A stretch of DNA of 64,000 nt, taken from assembly GCA_022484805.1 (NCBI GenBank), contig JAKVKP010000005.1, positions 1-64,000 of the forward strand, written 5' to 3'. Source of the DNA: Streptococcaceae bacterium. Its GTDB lineage: Bacteria; Bacillota; Bacilli; Lactobacillales; Streptococcaceae. A model generated the notes under the pieces. The model was not told the origin of the DNA and did not search any database. It saw nothing but the letters and a program-made list of their open reading frames with translations. A program made the position numbers and the translations under genes. Shown piece after piece: positions 59,590-64,000 of this stretch. Numbering within the stretch: the stretch's first letter is position 1; the number at the start of each line of letters is the position of its first letter.

Positions 59590-60565
59590 AAAAAATTTTT
59601 TAAATTCAAATATTGTTTATTTATTTATTTCATTTTTATTCGCATTATTGCTATTCGTGAATGCAAATGCAACCAATATTAAAAATAATGTGAATCAATT
59701 AAGTAATTTGACTACTTACGATTTAACCTTACATGATATACCTGTTCAGGTTACCTATGACGATTCAAAATATTTTATTAGTGGCTTTGACAGTAATGTT
59801 AGCGTTTATTTAACTAGTTATAATCGAATTCGCTTAGATGCGGAGCGCTCAGATTCCACAAGAAGCTTCTCAGTCGTTGCTGATTTATCTAAAATCCAAG
59901 ATGGCACAGTTAATGTCCCTTTGCGTTTACAAGGTCTAGCAAGTGGGGTTAATGGTCAAATTGATCCTTCTCAAATTTCCGTCACTGTTCAAAAAAAAGC
60001 ATCCGAGGAATTTGAAGTGACTCCAGTCGTTAATCAAAGTCAACTTGCTGATAATTACACCTTAGATAACATCACTTTAAGCGATAAAAAGGTTACGGTA
60101 GTCAGTGGTTCTGATATGATTAAAAATATTGCTTCAATTAAAGCAACTCTACCGAGTGATGTCGTTTTAAATCAAGACTATAATGGAGAAGTTACACTTA
60201 AAGCTTACGCTGAAGATGGTACTGAAATCCCAGCCGAAATTTCACCAAGTAAGGTGACGATGGAAGTCAATGTGACACCACCTTCTAAGGAAGTACCATT
60301 AGTTGCTGTTCAAGCTGGAGATTTAGATGATAAAGTTGAGCAAGTCAGCCTTCAATTATCTCAAAGTACAGCTAAAATTTATGGTGAGCAAGCAGATTTG
60401 GATAAGATTTCTCAGATTAAAGTGGCGGTAGATTTAACTAATATTACGACAAAACGTACTATTTCGCAGTCATTAGTGGCGGATAATGTGACAGTTGAGC
60501 CAGAAAAAGTAAAAGTGACAATCATACCAGTTCTAAAGTCAGATACTGATAGTTCATCAAATTAA
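59582..60565 (+). CDS. cdaR: CdaA regulator CdaR (YbbR-domain protein)
   Basis: 327 residues; N-terminal membrane anchor (about 8-28) and extracellular YbbR repeats, recognisable from repeated YDLTLHDIPVQVTYDDSKY-, FEVTPVV- and KEVPLVAVQAG-type strands. It modulates CdaA activity at the membrane. AGGAGG lies in the end of cdaA, so translation is coupled. Confidence 0.92.
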   Translation: MNKKNFLNSNIVYLFISFLFALLLFVNANATNIKNNVNQLSNLTTYDLTLHDIPVQVTYDDSKYFISGFDSNVSVYLTSYNRIRLDAERSDSTRSFSVVADLSKIQDGTVNVPLRLQGLASGVNGQIDPSQISVTVQKKASEEFEVTPVVNQSQLADNYTLDNITLSDKKVTVVSGSDMIKNIASIKATLPSDVVLNQDYNGEVTLKAYAEDGTEIPAEISPSKVTMEVNVTPPSKEVPLVAVQAGDLDDKVEQVSLQLSQSTAKIYGEQADLDKISQIKVAVDLTNITTKRTISQSLVADNVTVEPEKVKVTIIPVLKSDTDSSSN

Positions 60566-60769
60566 ATTTTAAAAGAGCTTTGAATCTGAATGATTATAAT
60601 ATAATCTAGCTTTAACGGCTTGGCAGTGTGTACTCAATTCAATATTTTTTCAATGGCCTAATCTTTTGATTGAAAATCATAGATTTTGTGTGTTTAATAA
60701 AGTATTGACTGTTGTTCACAGTTGTTAAACCGAGTCGTTTCGGCTTTTTAAATAAAGGAGCAGTAAATA

Positions 60770-62122
60770 ATGGGTAAATATTTTGGAACGGATGGCGTAC
60801 GAGGAATTGCTAATAGTGAATTAACGCCAGAATTAGCTTTTAAACTTGGACGTTTTGGTGGCTATGTTCTTTCTCAACATGAAACAACAGGAAAAAAACC
60901 AAAGGTACTTGTCGCCAGAGATACAAGAATCTCGGGTCAACTTTTGGAGCAATCCTTAATTTCGGGCTTACTTTCTGTAGGAATAGAGGTTTTCCGTCTG
61001 GGTGTAATTTCAACACCGGGCGTAGCCTATCTAACTAGAACTGAGGGGGCATCGGCAGGTGTTATGATTTCTGCAAGCCATAATCCAGCACAGGATAATG
61101 GTATTAAATTTTTTGGTAGTGACGGCTTTAAGTTAGTTGATGAGCAAGAAGCTGAGATTGAGACCCTTTTAGATCAAGATCAAGATAAGTTACCAAGACC
61201 TTCTGCTGAGGGCCTAGGTACTGTTGTAGAATTTCCAGAGGGCTTGCAAAAATATAACGGTTTTTTAGTGAGTACTGTAAATGAAAAATTTACAGGCATC
61301 AAATTAGCAATTGATGCTGCAAATGGTGCAACAGAAACTTCAATTAATTATGTTTTTGCTGATTTAGATACAGACTTTGTTGCAATGGGTAATAAAGGAA
61401 ATGGCTTAAATATTAATGATGGTGTTGGCTCAACACATCCAGAGCAATTAGCAAGTCTAGTATTAAAGCAACATTGTGATTTAGGACTAGCCTTCGATGG
61501 TGATGGTGATAGAATCATTGCGGTTGACGAATTGGGTAATATTGTTGATGGTGACAAAATCATGTTTATTTGTGCTAAATATTTAAAATCACAAAGCAGA
61601 TTAGTCGATAATACGATTGTTACGACAGTTATGAGCAATTTAGGCTTCTTAAAGACGGTCGAAGCCAATGAAATGAAAGATGTTATTACTCAAGTTGGAG
61701 ATCGTTATGTTGTTGAAGAAATGCGTAAATCAGGCTACAACTTTGGTGGCGAGCAGTCTGGTCATATTATTTTCTTAGACTATAATACGACTGGTGACGG
61801 TATGTTAAGTGGTATTCAACTTTTAAATGTGATGAAACAGACAGGAAAGAAATTGTCTGAATTAGCAGCTGAGGTTCCATCATATCCACAGAAATTGGTT
61901 AATGTGAGAGTGAGAAACAAACATGGTGCGATGGATGTTCCTAAAATTAGAGCTGTAATCGAAGCAGCCGAGTCAGAGATGAATGGTGATGGTCGCATTT
62001 TAGTTCGACCTTCTGGTACTGAACCATTACTAAGAGTCATGGCTGAGGCGCCAACTGAAGATAAGGTCAACTACTATGTTGATAAGATTGTGGCAGTCGT
62101 TCGTTCTGAAATAGGGGTTTAA
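60770..62122 (+). CDS. glmM: Phosphoglucosamine mutase
   Basis: 450 residues: FGTDGVRG at the N-terminus, the phosphoserine loop [15 protein letters not shown] (Ser103), the metal loop FDGDGDRII, the sugar loop GGEQSGHII and the phosphate loop [12 protein letters not shown]. It converts glucosamine-6-phosphate to glucosamine-1-phosphate for UDP-GlcNAc. A short CCGA/TCGG hairpin with a T-run lies just before its ribosome binding site (about 60730-60752) and might uncouple it from cdaR. Confidence 0.97.
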   Translation: MGKYFGTDGVRGIANSELTPELAFKLGRFGGYVLSQHETTGKKPKVLVARDTRISGQLLEQSLISGLLSVGIEVFRLGVISTPGVAYLTRTEGASAGVMISASHNPAQDNGIKFFGSDGFKLVDEQEAEIETLLDQDQDKLPRPSAEGLGTVVEFPEGLQKYNGFLVSTVNEKFTGIKLAIDAANGATETSINYVFADLDTDFVAMGNKGNGLNINDGVGSTHPEQLASLVLKQHCDLGLAFDGDGDRIIAVDELGNIVDGDKIMFICAKYLKSQSRLVDNTIVTTVMSNLGFLKTVEANEMKDVITQVGDRYVVEEMRKSGYNFGGEQSGHIIFLDYNTTGDGMLSGIQLLNVMKQTGKKLSELAAEVPSYPQKLVNVRVRNKHGAMDVPKIRAVIEAAESEMNGDGRILVRPSGTEPLLRVMAEAPTEDKVNYYVDKIVAVVRSEIGV

Positions 62123-62317
62123 TTAATCGCTTTTTGATAACTAGCATCAATTATTTGAACGCTTTTACAGCTCTGCTTTTTACCAGCTGTTTAGAGATTT
62201 AATTGCGAGCAAATCAAGTGTTAAACAACTAAAAGGATACTCATTTTAGTTCTTCTTTAAATTCAATAGTAGTCAACAGTCTATTGAATCATCAAATTTT
62301 AGGAAAGGGTAGAAGTA

Positions 62318-63109
62318 ATGATAGAATCTATTTTAAAAAGTGCATCACTAAAGAGCCTCGCTTTAAGAATTAATCATCGAGCGTCTAATATCGATTTTTA
62401 TCAAAACAAACTAGGTTTCAAAAAAATATTGGAAGAAGGCGCATTGACCTTTTTGGGCGACAAGGATTCGTCTGTAAGTAAATTAATTTTAGAGGAGACT
62501 CCGTCCTATCGTGGTAGAACGACAATAGATGGTATCAAAAAAATCAACGCATTATATTTTCAGGTTGGTGAAGAATTAGATTTTGATTCACTAGCTAAGA
62601 ATGCAGATCAAGTTGTAGAAACTACTGCTGGTAAATCAGCTTATTTTCTCTCACCTGAGGGAGATAAAATAGTTTTGACCTTTGGTGAAACGCCTGGTAA
62701 AGATCACTCAATGCCATTGCAAGCAGTTGAACGTGTTTCATGTGATCAGGTTGAATTACAATCAATTGTGCCAAGCAAGGTCAAGCTGAATGTGAGCGAT
62801 TTGGAGGAAGCAATTCAAAAATATGAGCAAATTTTTGATTTAAGCTTCCAAGCGAATCAGCTTAATTTTCCTTTTGAACAACCTTTTACTTTAGAATTGA
62901 TTGAATCTGAGGGTAAAGAATTAGAAGGCTTTGTTGATGAAATTTGGGACATTGAATTTATAGAAATCCTAGTTTCAGAACAACAAGATTTAGTAACCTT
63001 TGCTGAGTACTTTGAGTCACAGAATTTAGATTATTTTATTGATGCTAAAAAGACTTTGCTAACAGTAAAAGATGCTTCTGAACTTGAATGGTGGTTTGTC
63101 CTAAAATAA
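62318..63109 (+). CDS. CppA-like protein (VOC/glyoxalase fold)
   Basis: 263 residues in two halves. The N-terminal half, IDFYQNKLGFKKILEEGALT and SKLILEETPSYRGR, follows the CppA_N pattern of streptococcal proteins once described as C3-degrading proteinase; the fold is a vicinal-oxygen-chelate barrel. The C-terminal half (about 150-263) fits CppA_C, with LNVSDLEEAIQKYEQIF. No protease motif is visible, so a protease role is doubtful. GGAAAGGG precedes the ATG. Confidence 0.75.
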   Translation: MIESILKSASLKSLALRINHRASNIDFYQNKLGFKKILEEGALTFLGDKDSSVSKLILEETPSYRGRTTIDGIKKINALYFQVGEELDFDSLAKNADQVVETTAGKSAYFLSPEGDKIVLTFGETPGKDHSMPLQAVERVSCDQVELQSIVPSKVKLNVSDLEEAIQKYEQIFDLSFQANQLNFPFEQPFTLELIESEGKELEGFVDEIWDIEFIEILVSEQQDLVTFAEYFESQNLDYFIDAKKTLLTVKDASELEWWFVLK

Positions 63110-63135
63110 AGATGATTATTTCAAGTTGATAATGA

Positions 63136-63789
63136 TTATAAATAATTATTAATTAGTATAATTAAATAGGAAATAGCTAGAAATGGAACGAAGGGGATGC
63201 TTTCGTTCTTTTTTTGAAGAAAAAAATAAATAATGCCTAAGGCTGAGGCAATTTGAACTAACCATAGTAATTGAACTAATTTTAAATCGGAGCTTAGTAA
63301 TGCGATTACTAAAAAATCTCCGTTACCAATACCGATATTGATTTTTTGGCAAAGGATTGAAATAATCAATAATAAAAATGGTACTGGAAAAAAGGAAGCG
63401 CTTGGTATAACGACTATAAAAGGCACTAACCAAACAATCAAAGGGAAGCTTTTAGATTGATAATCACAATAGCTGATAAAATAGAGTGCGCTAATAATAA
63501 CAAATTGACGGAATGTGATAATTTGAAAGTAATATAGAACGCTCGTAAAACCACAAAAGATTTCACTGACAAGATGAAATTTTGAAATGGTTTGCTGACA
63601 GTAGCGACATTTACCGCTTAATATCAATAGTGAAAATATTGGTATTAAATCAAAAAATTTGAGTGGATGTTGACATGCTAGACAAAAGGATCGGTTGGTC
63701 AATAGGGGGATTTCTTTAGTCAAACGCTCCACTTGACAATCGAAAAAAGAACCCAAAAAACAGCCAATGATAAAATAAAAAACAAACAT
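63136..63789 (-). CDS. Type IV prepilin peptidase (A24 family, ComC/PilD-like)
   Basis: 217 residues starting MFVFYFIIGCFLGSFFDCQV. Two Cys pairs (CLAC and CRYC) form the zinc-binding loop, YCDYQSKSFP supplies the first catalytic Asp and GIGNGDF the second (GxGD). It cleaves prepilin leaders, in Gram-positives those of the competence pseudopilus. Start ATG 63789 follows AGGAGG; the ORF to 63918 has no ribosome binding site. It is divergent from dps. Confidence 0.9.
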   Translation of the reverse strand: MFVFYFIIGCFLGSFFDCQVERLTKEIPLLTNRSFCLACQHPLKFFDLIPIFSLLILSGKCRYCQQTISKFHLVSEIFCGFTSVLYYFQIITFRQFVIISALYFISYCDYQSKSFPLIVWLVPFIVVIPSASFFPVPFLLLIISILCQKINIGIGNGDFLVIALLSSDLKLVQLLWLVQIASALGIIYFFLQKKNESIPFVPFLAISYLIILINNYL

Positions 63790-63916
63790 TATTTTCCTCC
63801 TATTTATTACTACGCAATAATTTTTAAAGTCGTATCTTTTTACTATCATCCCTAATATCGTTATAATATTAATTAGTAATGTTAATAGTATAGAAAGATA
63901 AAGGGAGGAAATTTTC

Positions 63917-64000
63917 ATGGTTAAATATACAAAGACTAAAGAAATTTTAAATCAATCAGTCGCAGATTTATCTAAGGCAGCAGCCTTAGTACACCAAGTA
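63917..64000 (+). CDS. dps: Dps-family ferritin-like protein, N-terminal fragment (window edge)
   Basis: The frame from ATG 63917, behind GGGAGG, reads MVKYTKTKEILNQSVADLSK and AAALVHQV before the window ends. This is the standard opening of Dps proteins of Lactobacillales (…Q-x-V-A-D-L-S…V-H-Q). Dps stores iron and protects DNA from oxidative damage. Only 28 residues are visible. Confidence 0.7.
   Translation, partial: MVKYTKTKEILNQSVADLSKAAALVHQV

Noticed and set aside
60730..60752. Riboswitch (glmS-like) before glmM
   Set aside because: Only a 4-bp stem with a T-run is seen; glmS ribozymes precede glmS, and no conserved core is present.
61348..61668. Antisense frame inside glmM
   Set aside because: Shadow ORF opposite a fully conserved enzyme gene.

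Overview
The window is low-GC Firmicute chromosome. The L13 and S9 proteins, the cdaA-cdaR-glmM operon, a malolactic locus, a CppA-like protein and many strong AGGAGG ribosome binding sites point to the order Lactobacillales; the family cannot be fixed from sequence alone (Enterococcaceae, Carnobacteriaceae or Aerococcaceae-like is an inference). Both window edges cut a gene: an IS3-family orfA at the left and a dps-like gene at the right. No rRNA, tRNA or CRISPR array was recognised.

Region by region. 1-4.1 kb: an IS3-type end, walJ, and rplM-rpsI behind an L13 leader. The 3' end of rpsI is duplicated about 1.9 kb downstream and encloses a decayed integrated element (integrase tail and repressor fragments, a YoeB/YefM toxin-antitoxin pair, a CPBP membrane protease). 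4.2-9.4 kb: an FMN reductase, a structured repeat region, a large secreted isopeptide-domain protein with a membrane-anchored low-complexity partner, and a serine recombinase interrupted by an amber codon. 10.3-17.5 kb: the most unusual locus, an operon with a complete polar amino acid ABC transporter, three tandem xi-class glutathione-transferase-like proteins and a two-domain GNAT acetyltransferase; a beta-class-like GST follows. 18.7-22.7 kb: malolactic fermentation genes (mleR, mleS, mleP). 23-29.4 kb: a flavin/redox stretch (PNPOx-like protein, frameshifted PhzF, LLM monooxygenase with its flavin reductase, an old yellow enzyme, LysR regulator). 29.5-33 kb: de novo NAD operon nadB-nadC-nadA. 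33-38.4 kb: LysR, two NmrA-like paralogues, aldo/keto reductase, acetyltransferase.

38.5-47 kb: MATE exporter divergent from a cysteine-free CsoR-family regulator, a DUF697 protein, then a LacI-controlled sugar importer (lipoprotein, two permeases, YesL-like protein) with an identical operator in front of the regulator and the transporter. 47-50.6 kb: MazG-like protein and a second polar amino acid ABC transporter behind a possible attenuator. 50.8-58.5 kb: aldo/keto reductase, a cluster of palindromic repeats, DeoR/HAD pair, RluA, alpha/beta hydrolase, solitary argG and an orphan CopY with its own cop box. 58.7-64 kb: c-di-AMP synthesis and cell-wall precursor genes, CppA-like protein, a prepilin peptidase and the start of dps.

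Functionally, the window combines housekeeping genes with accessory thiol, flavin and nicotinamide chemistry. The best candidate for an undescribed system is the 10.3-17.5 kb operon. It has the layout of S-substituted-cysteine salvage operons (importer plus N-acetyltransferase), but carries three cysteine-dependent reductase-like proteins where the known systems carry an oxygen-dependent monooxygenase. That reading is inference.
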